In this document: positions 7,254 to 14,504 of the stretch, in pieces
How positions within the stretch are numbered: the first letter of the stretch is position 1
Layout of the letters: each line of letters opens with the position of its first letter
DNA from: Dyella_B sp035508675
GTDB taxonomy: Bacteria > Pseudomonadota > Gammaproteobacteria > Xanthomonadales > Rhodanobacteraceae
Assembly (NCBI RefSeq): GCF_035508675.1
Contig: NZ_DATJMN010000259.1
Span: forward strand, 1 to 22,647
DNA: 22,647 nucleotides
Direction: 5' to 3'
The notes under the pieces: generated by a model
The model's input: the letters and a program-made list of their open reading frames with translations, nothing else
What the model was told of the DNA's origin: nothing
Databases searched by the model: none
Translations under genes and position numbers: made by a program

Positions 7254-8075
7254 TCATGACTTCTCCACCTTGTGCTGCGCCATGTACTTCAGGTAAGCGA
7301 TCACTGCGTCCAGATCTGCATCTGACAGTGATTGCTGTGTAGGAAAACCGATCATCCTGCCTTCCGGCCAGCGCCGCAGCGACTGTGGGTTGCGGATGAA
7401 TGCGCGCAGCATAGCGGTGCTCAGGTATTCGGTAGGGCTGTGCGGGATGTTGAGGTCCGGCCCCATGCGCGCATCGCCTTCGCCATTGAGTGTGTGGCAA
7501 GCAAAGCAGGTGCGCTGGAATACGGCGTAGCCGTGGCGCACAGGGCTGTCGGCGGGCACGGAGGCAGCCGGCGCGGTGGCAGGAAAACGCATCGCCACAT
7601 CGTCCACGCGTTCAATGCGCGCCAGTTGATAAGGCCATTGCTCGCCGCCGATGTGGGCGGCGGCCGGGTTGATCCATACCACATAGAAAGGACCGGCATC
7701 GCCTTTGTTGCCGGGTAACGACGGCCATGGATGCTGGGGATCTTCCACCGCCAGCCACGCTTGTGCGCCTGATGGCTTGAGCAGGGCATCGGCGGCGATG
7801 TCGACCGAGAAGCCGTCGTTCGCAACGAATTTCAAACGATCGCCCTGTGCCAGCTCGGGCAGCAGCGCACGCAGCGGCACTGCGCGGTAGCGCATGGTGT
7901 GGTGGAAGGCGACGTCATCGGGAATCGTCACGCTCTTTGCATCGGCGCGGCGCAATAATTGCGCGGTCGTCCAGACGTGGGTGTTGGGGCCCATATCGAT
8001 GCGCAGATCCGCCGCATGCAGCGGCAGGGCGCAGCACAGCGTCAACAGGGCAAGACAGCGATGCAAGGTGCTCAT
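7254..8075 (-). CDS. Periplasmic cytochrome c with N-terminal molybdopterin-oxidoreductase-like domain
   Basis: A 273-residue exported haem protein. The signal peptide ends near ALPLHAA (about residue 22). Residues of about 24-155 contain VTIPDDVAFHHTMRYRAVPLRALLP and DRLKFVANDGFSVDIAADALL, resembling the soluble domain of sulfite-oxidase-type molybdopterin proteins, but no cofactor-binding cysteine is apparent. The C-terminal 95 residues are a class I cytochrome c: CFACH (Cys190, Cys193, His194) binds haem covalently, and Met241 in GRMIGFP is the likely sixth ligand. It probably carries electrons in the periplasm; partner unknown. ATG 8075 has AAGGG eight bases upstream and gives a standard signal peptide, so I prefer it to the in-frame TTG at 8096. 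It is probably cotranscribed with the DUF72 gene. Confidence 0.83.
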   Translation of the reverse strand: MSTLHRCLALLTLCCALPLHAADLRIDMGPNTHVWTTAQLLRRADAKSVTIPDDVAFHHTMRYRAVPLRALLPELAQGDRLKFVANDGFSVDIAADALLKPSGAQAWLAVEDPQHPWPSLPGNKGDAGPFYVVWINPAAAHIGGEQWPYQLARIERVDDVAMRFPATAPAASVPADSPVRHGYAVFQRTCFACHTLNGEGDARMGPDLNIPHSPTEYLSTAMLRAFIRNPQSLRRWPEGRMIGFPTQQSLSDADLDAVIAYLKYMAQHKVEKS

Positions 8076-8215
8076 GTTCTGGCCCTTTACTGACAAGGAG
8101 TTGGGAATGGTGCAGATGAAACCATTGACGGCGTTGCCAGATACTTATCAGAAAGCTGAACCAATTCGACGCGGGCCTTGAACTTCATCGGTATCGGACA
8201 CACTAACTCTACGAA

Positions 8216-8348
8216 TCGCCGTGAGGCGACAAGAGGATGCCGCAGGTCATCGCAGCATCCAGGGGTCGGTTCCTAAAGTTTACCCTCCCCCCGGAACGCG
8301 ACCTAACAAACCCCGGCAGTTATTCCCCTGGCTGCCGGGGTTTTATCT
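8216..8348 (+). ncRNA. Candidate structured small RNA upstream of pncB
   Basis: Four successive hairpins on the plus strand. First, TCGCC-GTGA-GGCGA (8216-8229), a GNRA tetraloop hairpin. Second, GGATGC (8235-8240) with GCATCC (8255-8260). Third, GGTCG-GTTCC (8264-8273) with GGAAC-g-CGACC (8293-8303), ten pairs with one bulged G, enclosing a loop that ends in CCCTCCCCCC. Fourth, the terminator at 8308-8344, whose loop holds CCCC. A separate promoter-like sequence for pncB lies beyond the terminator, which favours an independent RNA over a leader. C-rich loops recall Xanthomonas sX13-type sRNAs, but I cannot claim homology. The 5' end is unknown. A pncB riboswitch or attenuator is the alternative. 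Confidence 0.45.
8308..8344 (+). terminator. Intrinsic terminator of the candidate small RNA
   Basis: AAACCCCGGCAG (8308-8319) pairs perfectly with CTGCCGGGGTTT (8332-8343), 12 bp, around a 12-base loop containing CCCC, followed by T-rich sequence (TTTTATCTTTT). No plus-strand protein gene lies upstream within the window for it to end. Confidence 0.8.
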
Positions 8349-8369
8349 TTTCCAGCACTACACTGACTA

Positions 8370-8397
8370 TTCACGGCAAGGACTTAGGCGGGATAAT
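8370..8397 (+). promoter_or_regulatory. Likely pncB promoter
   Basis: TTCACG (8370-8375), 16 bases, then GATAAT (8392-8397). It lies downstream of the terminator and 55 bases before the pncB ATG, so pncB can be transcribed independently of the hairpin region. Confidence 0.45.
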
Positions 8398-8451
8398 CGC
8401 CAGATGCCGCGTGATGCGTGTGCAGCTTCTCCTCCCCGACATGGCTATTCC

Positions 8452-9651
8452 ATGATCGTCAGTTCCCTGCTCGACACCGATCTTTACAAATTCTCCATGA
8501 TGCAGGTGGTGCTGCATCAGTATCCTGCTGCGCAGGTGGAGTACCGCTTCAAGTGCCGCAATCCAGGCATCAACTTGGTGCCGTATATAGATGAGATTCG
8601 CGAAGAGCTGCATGCACTGTGCAGCCTGCGCTTCACCGAGCAGGAGCTTGACCACCTGCGCAGCTGGCGCTTCATCAAGAGCGACTTCGTCGACTTCCTG
8701 GGGTTGTTCCAGCTCAACGCCAAGTATGTGGAGATCACGCCGTCGCCGTTAAATAATGGTGAGATCGAGATCCGCATCTGCGGGCCGTGGCTGCATACGA
8801 TTCTTTACGAGGTGCCGCTGCTGGCGATCGTTAATGAAGTGTATTTCCGCCACACGCACGCGGGGCTGGATCTTACCGAAGGGCGTCGCCGGTTGCGGGA
8901 AAAAATCGCGCTATTGCGTGACACGCCGGGGTATCAGGACTGCCGCATCGCTGACTACGGCACGCGCAGGCGTTTCTCGCGCGCGTGGCATCGCGAAGTG
9001 GCGGAAACACTGCACGAAGGCCTTGGATCGCAACTGGCCGGCACCAGCAATGTATGGCTGGCATGGCAACTGGGCCTGCGTCCGCTCGGCACGTTGGCGC
9101 ACGAATACTTGCAGGCGCACCAGGCGCTGGGTCCGCGCTTGCGCGATTCACAGATTACGGCGCTGGAAGCGTGGGCCAAGGAATACCGCGGCGACCTCGG
9201 CATCGCGCTATCGGACGTCTATGGCCTTAGCGCCTTTCTGCGCGACTTCGACATGTACTTTTGCAAGCTGTTCGACGGCACCCGCCACGACTCGGGCGAT
9301 CCGTTCTTGTGGGGCGAGCGCGTACTGGCGCATTATCAGGCCAACCGCGTCGATCCGCGCAGCAAGATTCTGGTGTTCAGCGACAGCTTGAGCGTCCCCA
9401 AGGTGATGGAGTTGTTCAAGCATTTCCATGGGCGCTGCCAGCTCGCGTTCGGCGTCGGCACCAACCTCACCAATGACGTTGGCCCCACGCCGCTCAACAT
9501 CGTCATCAAGATGGTTCGCTGCAACGGGCAGCCGGTGGCAAAACTCAGTGATTCGCCGGGCAAGAACATGTGCGACGACGTGGCGTACATCGCTTATCTG
9601 CGGCAGGTGTTTGATATTCCGGTGCTGGTTGAGGCCGAATCGGCAGCGTAG
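8452..9651 (+). CDS. pncB: Nicotinate phosphoribosyltransferase
   Basis: A 399-residue cytosolic enzyme of the Preiss-Handler NAD salvage route. It converts nicotinate and phosphoribosyl pyrophosphate to nicotinate mononucleotide, with ATP hydrolysis. Length matches the roughly 400-residue bacterial PncB. SLLDTDLYKFSMMQVVLHQYP opens the protein as in homologues. GTLAHEYLQAHQAL contains His217, equivalent to the histidine that is transiently phosphorylated. DGTRHDSGDPFLWGERV and FGVGTNLTNDVG form the phosphoribosyl and nicotinate site. The frame is open upstream to 8221, but ATG 8452 gives the canonical N-terminus; ATG 8404 is an alternative that falls about where transcription would begin from the promoter at 8370-8397. 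No strong ribosome binding site precedes 8452. It is convergent with metQ. Confidence 0.95.
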   Translation: MIVSSLLDTDLYKFSMMQVVLHQYPAAQVEYRFKCRNPGINLVPYIDEIREELHALCSLRFTEQELDHLRSWRFIKSDFVDFLGLFQLNAKYVEITPSPLNNGEIEIRICGPWLHTILYEVPLLAIVNEVYFRHTHAGLDLTEGRRRLREKIALLRDTPGYQDCRIADYGTRRRFSRAWHREVAETLHEGLGSQLAGTSNVWLAWQLGLRPLGTLAHEYLQAHQALGPRLRDSQITALEAWAKEYRGDLGIALSDVYGLSAFLRDFDMYFCKLFDGTRHDSGDPFLWGERVLAHYQANRVDPRSKILVFSDSLSVPKVMELFKHFHGRCQLAFGVGTNLTNDVGPTPLNIVIKMVRCNGQPVAKLSDSPGKNMCDDVAYIAYLRQVFDIPVLVEAESAA

Positions 9652-9660
9652 CGACCCAGC

Positions 9661-9713
9661 CTGGGATGAGTGGGTGCCCATAGGGTGCTGGGATTTGCAT
9701 TCGCTCATCCCAG
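9661..9713. repeat. Long inverted repeat between convergent pncB and metQ
   Basis: CTGGGATGAG (9661-9670) is the exact reverse complement of CTCATCCCAG (9704-9713), and an inner TGGG-TG-CCCA lies at 9671-9680. There is no adjacent T-run, but it occupies the spot where both convergent transcripts end and may stop or protect them. Confidence 0.55.
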
Positions 9714-9718
9714 CCTAC
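9687..9718 (-). repeat. Dispersed palindromic repeat, copy 2
   Basis: Read on the minus strand it is GTAGGCTGGGATGAGCG, then AATGCAAATCCCAGC. It shares the GTAGGCTGG head and the AATCCC.GC tail with copies 1 and 3, and overlaps the longer inverted repeat behind pncB. Confidence 0.55.
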
Positions 9719-9732
9719 ACGTGCAGCGTTGC

Positions 9733-10530
9733 TCAAAACGCCGGCAATACGGCACCGTGGTACTTCTGCTCGATAAACGCCTTCACCTCAGGACTGGTCA
9801 GCGCCCGTGCCAGCTTCTGCACGCGCGGGTCATCCTTGTTGTCGGGGCGTCCCACCAGGTAATTCACATAGGGTGAATCCTTGTCCTCGATCAGCAACGC
9901 ATCCTTGGTCGGATTCAAGCCGGCTGCCAGCGCGTAGTTGGTGTTGATCAGCGCCAGGTCTACCTCGTCCAGCGTACGCGGCAGCATCGCCGCTTCCAGT
10001 TCCTTGAACTTCAGGTTCTTGGGGTTGGCGGTAATATCCTTGGTGGTGGCCAGCTCGTTGTTCGGGTCCTTCAGCGTGATCAGGCCGTGCTTGGCGAGCA
10101 GCAGCAATGCGCGGCTGTTATTGCTGGGATCATTCGGAATCGCCACGATAGCGCCATCCGGCAACTGGTCGATCGACTTGTACTTGTGCGAGTACGCACC
10201 GAACGGCTCGATGTGCACCCCGGTGATGATCACCAGGTGGGTGCCGCGCTCTTGATTGAAGGCGTCCAGATACGGCTTGGTCTGGAAGTAATTCACGTCG
10301 ATGTTTTTTTCCGCCACTTGCAGGTTGGGCTGCACGTAGTCGGCAAATACCTTGATGTCCAGGTTCACCCCTTCCTTCGCCAGGATGGGTTTCACTTCCT
10401 TGAGGATTTCCGCATGCGGTACGGCGGTGGCCGCCACCGTCAAGGTCTGGCCGTCGGAGCCGCCCGAACCGGAAGGGGAGCAGCCGGCCACGAGCAGGGC
10501 GGCGGCAGCCAGGAAAAGGAATTTTTTCAT
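9733..10530 (-). CDS. metQ: Methionine-binding lipoprotein of the MetNIQ importer
   Basis: A 265-residue periplasmic substrate-binding lipoprotein (NlpA/MetQ family). The signal MKKFLFLAAAALLVAGC ends in a clear lipobox (Cys17). TVAATAVPHAEILKEVKPILAKEG is the standard start of the mature domain. The DVNYFQTKPYLDAFNQERG segment and the DEVDLALINTNYALAAGL stretch line the ligand cleft in MetQ proteins. It captures L- or D-methionine and delivers it to MetI. The frame extends 14 codons upstream, but ATG 10530, preceded by an AAGGATAG-like ribosome site, gives the proper signal peptide. It is the last gene of the metN-metI-metQ operon, 67 bases after metI, and converges on pncB across a palindromic region. 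Confidence 0.95.
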   Translation of the reverse strand: MKKFLFLAAAALLVAGCSPSGSGGSDGQTLTVAATAVPHAEILKEVKPILAKEGVNLDIKVFADYVQPNLQVAEKNIDVNYFQTKPYLDAFNQERGTHLVIITGVHIEPFGAYSHKYKSIDQLPDGAIVAIPNDPSNNSRALLLLAKHGLITLKDPNNELATTKDITANPKNLKFKELEAAMLPRTLDEVDLALINTNYALAAGLNPTKDALLIEDKDSPYVNYLVGRPDNKDDPRVQKLARALTSPEVKAFIEQKYHGAVLPAF

Positions 10531-10597
10531 CGAAGGGCTATCCTTGTGCGGTGCGCCAGAATAGCCGTCCATACGGCTGGATGCAAAAAACGCGGGA

Positions 10598-11293
10598 TTA
10601 TCGCCGGCTGTAGTGCGCCACGATGCGATCGCCCAGCATCTGCAGTATCTGGACCAGCACGATCAGCAGAAACACGGTCACGACCATGTAGTCGGACTTG
10701 TAGCTAAGGTAGCCATAACGATAGGCCAGGTCGCCCAGGCCACCCGAGCCGATCGCACCGCCCATGGCGGTGTAGCCGACCAGCGCAACTGCGGTTACCG
10801 TCACGCCGGCCCACAGGCTGGCGCGCGCCTCGGGCAGTAGCACGTGGCGCACGATCTGCCAGGTGGTGGCGCCCATGGCTTGCGAAGCTTCAATGACGCC
10901 TTGTTCCACTTCGCGCAGCGAGGTTTCCACCAGGCGTGCGAAGAAGGGCGCGGCGCCGATCACCAGCGGCGGAATCGCGCCGCGAATGCCGAGCTTGGTG
11001 CCGACTAGCACATACGTAAGCGGCATCAGCACGATCATCAAAATGATGAACGGCACCGAGCGCAGCACGTTCACCACCAGCGACAGCACGCCATACAGCT
11101 TGGGCATGGCGTGCAACTGCCCTTTGCCGGTGAGGAACAGCAGTACGCCCAGCGGCAAGCCGATGATCACCGTGAGCAGCAGCGAGCCACCCAGCATCAG
11201 CAGCGTATCGATGCATGCCTGCCCCAGTTCGCCCCAGTCGTCGATGTTGGGAAATAAGTTGTGCAGCAAGGGAAGTTGGCTGGCGATCATCAT
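10598..11293 (-). CDS. metI: Methionine ABC transporter permease
   Basis: A 231-residue inner-membrane permease with about five hydrophobic helices. The EAA loop, VIEASQAMGATTWQIVRHVLLPEA near residue 140, couples to the ATPase, and LVLMPLTYVLVGTKLGIRGAIPPLVIGAAPFFARLVE is the typical MetI core. It forms the translocation path of the importer as a dimer. Its ATG overlaps the stop of metN by four bases (ATGA), so translation of the two is likely coupled and equimolar. Confidence 0.95.
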   Translation of the reverse strand: MMIASQLPLLHNLFPNIDDWGELGQACIDTLLMLGGSLLLTVIIGLPLGVLLFLTGKGQLHAMPKLYGVLSLVVNVLRSVPFIILMIVLMPLTYVLVGTKLGIRGAIPPLVIGAAPFFARLVETSLREVEQGVIEASQAMGATTWQIVRHVLLPEARASLWAGVTVTAVALVGYTAMGGAIGSGGLGDLAYRYGYLSYKSDYMVVTVFLLIVLVQILQMLGDRIVAHYSRR

Positions 11294-12333
11294 CGGGCAA
11301 GCTCCTCCACGTCGATGCCTGCTTCGCGCAACGCGCGCAGGGCACCATCCACGTTGTCACCCTGCATGGCCAGGGTCAGTTGGCCGTAGGGCAGATCCTT
11401 GATACGGTCGATGCGGCCGGCCAGGATATTGAAATCCACGCCCGTTTCGCGCGTGACGCGTCCCAATGTGGGCGACCATGTCGCTTCGCCACGAAAGGAA
11501 AGGCGCATGATGCGGCCGGGCACGTTTTCGTAGATGGCATGTTCGCCAGCCGCTTCCTCCGGCAGCGCCTCGCTGACGAAGCGGCGCGTGGTGGCATGTC
11601 GTGGATGCAGGAAGACATCTGCGACAGCACCGTGTTCCACGATGCGTCCGGCATCCAGCACTGCCACGCGATCGCATACGCGGCGCACCACATCCATCTC
11701 GTGCGTGATCAGCACGATGGTCAGTTTCAGTTCGCGGTTGATCTCGGCCAGCAGATCGAGCACGGAGGCGGTGGTTTGCGGATCGAGCGCGCTGGTCGCT
11801 TCATCGCACAACAGGATCGATGGATGATTGGCCAGGGCACGCGCAATGCCTACGCGCTGCTTCTGTCCGCCGGAGAGCTGCGAAGGGTACTTGTTGGCGT
11901 GCGCGGTCAGGCCGACGCGCTGCAATAGCTCGTCCACGCGTGCACGTATCGTCTTGGCATCCTGCTTGCCCGCCAGGCGCATCGGAAAGGCGATGTTCTC
12001 CACCACCGTCTGCGAAGAAAGCAGGTTGAAGTGCTGGAAGATCATGCCAATGCGCTGCCGGGCGACGCGCAAGGCTTCATCGGACAGCGCGGTGATCTCG
12101 GTGTCGCCGATCAGGATGCGCCCGCCGCTGGGCTGCTCCAGCAGATTGATCAGGCGGATCAGGGTGGACTTGCCGGCGCCGGAGTGGCCGATGATGCCGA
12201 ACACCTCGCCATCGGCGATCTCCAGGCTGAAAGGCTCCAGCGCCGGAATGTCCTTGCCCTCGACACGATAGGATTTGTGGACATCGATGAAGCGGATCAC
12301 GGCGGGCCTGGACGAAAGATCGAGAACGGGCAT
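11290..12333 (-). CDS. metN: Methionine ABC transporter ATP-binding protein with C-terminal NIL domain
   Basis: A 347-residue cytosolic ATPase that drives methionine import. It has a Walker A (GHSGAGKST), the ABC signature (LSGGQKQRVGIARAL), a Walker B with catalytic Glu (ILLCDEATSALD) and the H-loop (LITHEMD). The last 100 or so residues (IMRLSFRGEATWSPTLGRV and after) form the ACT-like NIL domain, which binds cytosolic methionine and shuts the transporter down in E. coli MetNI, so feedback inhibition is expected here. Start is uncertain: ATG 12333 gives MPVLDLSSRPAVIRF, while a GTG at 12300 would give the more canonical MIRFIDVHKSY; neither has a strong ribosome site. It is first in the operon and divergent from the peroxidase gene. 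Confidence 0.95.
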   Translation of the reverse strand: MPVLDLSSRPAVIRFIDVHKSYRVEGKDIPALEPFSLEIADGEVFGIIGHSGAGKSTLIRLINLLEQPSGGRILIGDTEITALSDEALRVARQRIGMIFQHFNLLSSQTVVENIAFPMRLAGKQDAKTIRARVDELLQRVGLTAHANKYPSQLSGGQKQRVGIARALANHPSILLCDEATSALDPQTTASVLDLLAEINRELKLTIVLITHEMDVVRRVCDRVAVLDAGRIVEHGAVADVFLHPRHATTRRFVSEALPEEAAGEHAIYENVPGRIMRLSFRGEATWSPTLGRVTRETGVDFNILAGRIDRIKDLPYGQLTLAMQGDNVDGALRALREAGIDVEELAR

Positions 12334-12337
12334 TCTA

Positions 12338-12356
12338 TGCCAGCCAAGGGCTGGCA
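12338..12356. repeat. Hairpin next to the metN start
   Basis: TGCCAGCC (12338-12345) and GGCTGGCA (12349-12356) pair perfectly around a 3-base loop, just upstream of the metN ATG at 12333. Its outer arm shares five bases with the neighbouring palindrome at 12352-12374, so in RNA the two structures would exclude one another. Confidence 0.5.
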
Positions 12357-12374
12357 GTCTGACGTAGACTGCCA
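12352..12374. promoter_or_regulatory. Palindromic candidate operator between metN and the peroxidase gene
   Basis: TGGCAGTCT (12352-12360) and AGACTGCCA (12366-12374) are perfect 9-bp inverted arms around GACGT. It lies 19 bases from the metN ATG and 25 bases from the divergent ATG at 12399, where a dimeric regulator could control both. The core AGTCTGACGTAGACT faintly recalls methionine-regulator boxes, but I cannot assign a regulator. Confidence 0.45.
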
Positions 12375-12398
12375 TATGGATATGACCGGAGCGATGAC

Positions 12399-12875
12399 AT
12401 GACCACCGTATACGACTTCAGCGCGCGCGACATTGACGGCAACGAGCGTTCGCTGGGCGACTGGCGCGGCAAGACCCTGCTGATCGTCAACGTGGCTTCC
12501 AAGTGCGGTTTCACGCCGCAGTACAAGGGGCTGGAGGCGCTGTGGCGCAAGCATCGCGACCAGGGCGTGGCCGTGCTCGGCTTTCCCTGCGACCAGTTCG
12601 GCCACCAGGAGCCCGGCGACGAGGCCGAGATCAAGCAGTTCTGCTCCACCACCTATGACGTGACCTTTCCGATGTTCGCCAAGATCGACGTGAACGGCGA
12701 GCACACGCATCCGTTGTACCAATGGCTGAAGAAAGAGGCCAAGGGTCTGCTGGGTAGCGAATCCATCAAGTGGAACTTCACCAAGTTCCTGGTGGATGCG
12801 CAGGGAAAAGTGATGAAGCGTTATGCGCCGAATGATGTGCCGGAGAAGATCGAGAAAGACTTGAAGCTGGGCTGA
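12399..12875 (+). CDS. Glutathione peroxidase family protein (thiol peroxidase, Cys type)
   Basis: A 158-residue thioredoxin-fold peroxidase. Cys36 in NVASKCGFTPQY is the peroxidatic residue (cysteine, not selenocysteine). Gln70 in FPCDQFGHQEPG, and Trp125 and Asn126 in WNFTKFLV, complete the catalytic tetrad. Cys82 in QFCSTTYDV is at the place of the resolving cysteine, so thioredoxin is a likelier reductant than glutathione, as in many bacterial and plant homologues. There is no signal peptide, so it acts in the cytosol against hydrogen peroxide or organic peroxides. A GGAG site lies 7 bases before the ATG. It is divergent from metN with a shared palindrome; peroxide defence and methionine uptake could be coregulated, but that is inference. 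Confidence 0.93.
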   Translation: MTTVYDFSARDIDGNERSLGDWRGKTLLIVNVASKCGFTPQYKGLEALWRKHRDQGVAVLGFPCDQFGHQEPGDEAEIKQFCSTTYDVTFPMFAKIDVNGEHTHPLYQWLKKEAKGLLGSESIKWNFTKFLVDAQGKVMKRYAPNDVPEKIEKDLKLG

Positions 12876-12876
12876 T

Positions 12877-12899
12877 GCCGGGATTGCATTCCAGCCTAC
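12877..12899 (-). repeat. Dispersed palindromic repeat, copy 3
   Basis: On the minus strand GTAGGCTGGAATGC followed by AATCCCGGC. It begins one base after the peroxidase stop codon. The head is identical to copy 1, and the tail differs by one base. Confidence 0.55.
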
Positions 12900-12920
12900 G
12901 TGGCCGATGCATTTGCCGGA

Positions 12921-14465
12921 TCAGCTCCTGCCGCGAAACGCCGCCAACAACTCCACGATCGCATCCAGATTCCGGCTCGGACTCGGCTCATCCGCGCTAC
13001 GCACAAAGTTGTTGAGCATGATCGCAAACGCCAAATGTTCGCCGGACGCCGTCGTCACATAGCCCACCAGGCAGCGCACATGGGTCATGCTGCCGGTCTT
13101 GGCATGCACGTTGTCCATGGCGGCGGTGTTGCGCATGCGCCATTCGAGCGTGCCGTCCACGCCCGCAGCGGGCAGGGCGTCGCGCAACGGGTTGCCATAG
13201 GGTTGGCCGGCGAGATAGCTCAGCAGATGCACCATCGCGTTGGCCGTGGACAGATCCTGCCGCGACAGGCCCGCACCGTCCACGATTTGCGCCACGCCTG
13301 GTGCAATGCCGATGCGGTCGAGCAGTCCATCCAGTGCGCGGATGCCCCAGGCGTCGCTGCTCAGAAAGCCCGCTGGCGGATCGCCCGATTGTTCGGCGTC
13401 GGCTTGCGCCTTGACGCCGGCAATCTGCAGCAGGTTCTGCAGATACAGGTTTTGCGAGCGCTTCAGGCCGCGCTCGAGAATCTCCATCACCGGGGGCGAC
13501 AACACCTGCGCCAATACCACGGCCTTGCCGAGGTCTTCGCCATTGGGCTGCGGCCAATGGTGCACGCGAAGCTCGCCATGGATGCGCACGCCGTGCCGCT
13601 CCAGCGCTTCGCGCAGGCGCGTGCCGGCATACCAGGCCGGATCGCCGATGGAGAGCTTGAAGGTTTGTGGTGCCGCGCCTTCGTTGACGTTGCCAAAGGC
13701 ATACAAGGTGGTAGCGCCGGGAGCGCGATAGAGATTGATGTCGCTGCGCGTACCGCGTGCGCTTGTCATGAGATGGTTGTCGACGTGCGCGAGCGTGCCG
13801 GGCGGATCGAGCCGCAGCAAGGCAGGTTGGCCCGGTGCTTTCGACGGCGCCACCGTGAGCTCGGCGACGTTTTCCTGCACGCTGAGTGCCGACGCAGGTA
13901 CGGCGAACCAGCTTTGCAGATCACGCGCCTCCCAGCCGGCACCCGTCTGCGGTCCCTGGAAATAACTGTCGTCGGCGATCAAGTCCCCTTGCACGTCGTG
14001 CACGCCATCGGCAGCCAGTTGCGCCGCCAGCTGCTCAGCCCAATCCATGTTGGTGCCGGGCGTGCCGAGCGTGGGATCGCCCATGCCGCGCAGGATCAGA
14101 GGCCCCTCCAGCCGTCCTTGCACCACTTGGCGCGTGGCAAGCAATTGCGTGGGGATGCGGTAGTCGGTGCCGACCGTATCCAGCACCAGTGCAGCGGTGT
14201 AGAGCTTGGCGGTGGAGGCCGGCTGCAGCAGGCGGTCCGCATCGTGCGCGTACAGCGTGCGGCCGGTGTCGAGCGATACCACGGCAATGCCCCAGCTGGC
14301 GGCATCGAAGCGCGGTTGCTGGATCTGCGCATCGATGGCGGAAGCAAGCTGCTCGCGTGTCGTTGTCGCAGCGATAGGAGAATCGGTATCGGCATGTGTG
14401 CCCGCCACGCCGCTCAGCAGCATGCATGCTGCGCCGATCCGCAACAGAAATGATGAGAGTTTCAT
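12921..14465 (-). CDS. dacB: D-alanyl-D-alanine carboxypeptidase/endopeptidase (PBP4 family)
   Basis: A 514-residue periplasmic penicillin-binding protein (peptidase S13) that trims or cleaves peptidoglycan cross-links. A signal peptide is present, probably cut after THA (residue 25). Ser84 and Lys87 in QPASTAKLYTAALVLD form the SxxK catalytic motif. VDGAGLSRQDL corresponds to the second active-site motif region, and Lys456 in HAKTGSM is the KTG motif. The large insert between the first two motifs, with GDLIADDSYFQGPQTGAGWEARDLQSWFAVPASALSVQEN, is characteristic of DacB. It lies 39 bases behind the MATE gene on the same strand and may be cotranscribed with it. The upstream ribosome site is weak. 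Confidence 0.93.
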   Translation of the reverse strand: MKLSSFLLRIGAACMLLSGVAGTHADTDSPIAATTTREQLASAIDAQIQQPRFDAASWGIAVVSLDTGRTLYAHDADRLLQPASTAKLYTAALVLDTVGTDYRIPTQLLATRQVVQGRLEGPLILRGMGDPTLGTPGTNMDWAEQLAAQLAADGVHDVQGDLIADDSYFQGPQTGAGWEARDLQSWFAVPASALSVQENVAELTVAPSKAPGQPALLRLDPPGTLAHVDNHLMTSARGTRSDINLYRAPGATTLYAFGNVNEGAAPQTFKLSIGDPAWYAGTRLREALERHGVRIHGELRVHHWPQPNGEDLGKAVVLAQVLSPPVMEILERGLKRSQNLYLQNLLQIAGVKAQADAEQSGDPPAGFLSSDAWGIRALDGLLDRIGIAPGVAQIVDGAGLSRQDLSTANAMVHLLSYLAGQPYGNPLRDALPAAGVDGTLEWRMRNTAAMDNVHAKTGSMTHVRCLVGYVTTASGEHLAFAIMLNNFVRSADEPSPSRNLDAIVELLAAFRGRS

Positions 14466-14504
14466 GGGTTCAAGTATTGCTTAAGCGATGAGGTGCGCGA
14501 TAGC

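Larger units (their letters stand above)
8076..8451. other. Gene-free stretch between the divergent cytochrome and pncB genes
   Basis: I see no protein-coding gene in these 376 bases. The left part (8076-8215) must contain the cytochrome promoter on the minus strand. From 8216 to 8344 there are four consecutive inverted repeats on the plus strand, the last an intrinsic terminator. From 8370 to 8397 there is a plausible pncB promoter. TTGACG (8125-8130) and TTGAAC (8178-8183) look like -35 boxes, but neither has a good -10 at the right distance. Confidence 0.6.

Noticed and set aside
6119..7342. A 407-codon plus-strand frame spanning the aminopeptidase end and the DUF72 gene
   Set aside because: Out of frame with one real gene and antisense to the other; composition is low-information and no domain is recognisable.
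8221..8451. An N-terminal extension of pncB running through the hairpin region
   Set aside because: The extension has no family counterpart, runs through the terminator and promoter, and the canonical PncB N-terminus begins at 8452.
12900..14453. A 517-codon open frame on the plus strand opposite dacB
   Set aside because: It is the antisense of a clear PBP4 gene with all catalytic motifs; the translation is Arg/His/Gln/Ala-rich with no domain, typical of GC-rich shadow frames.
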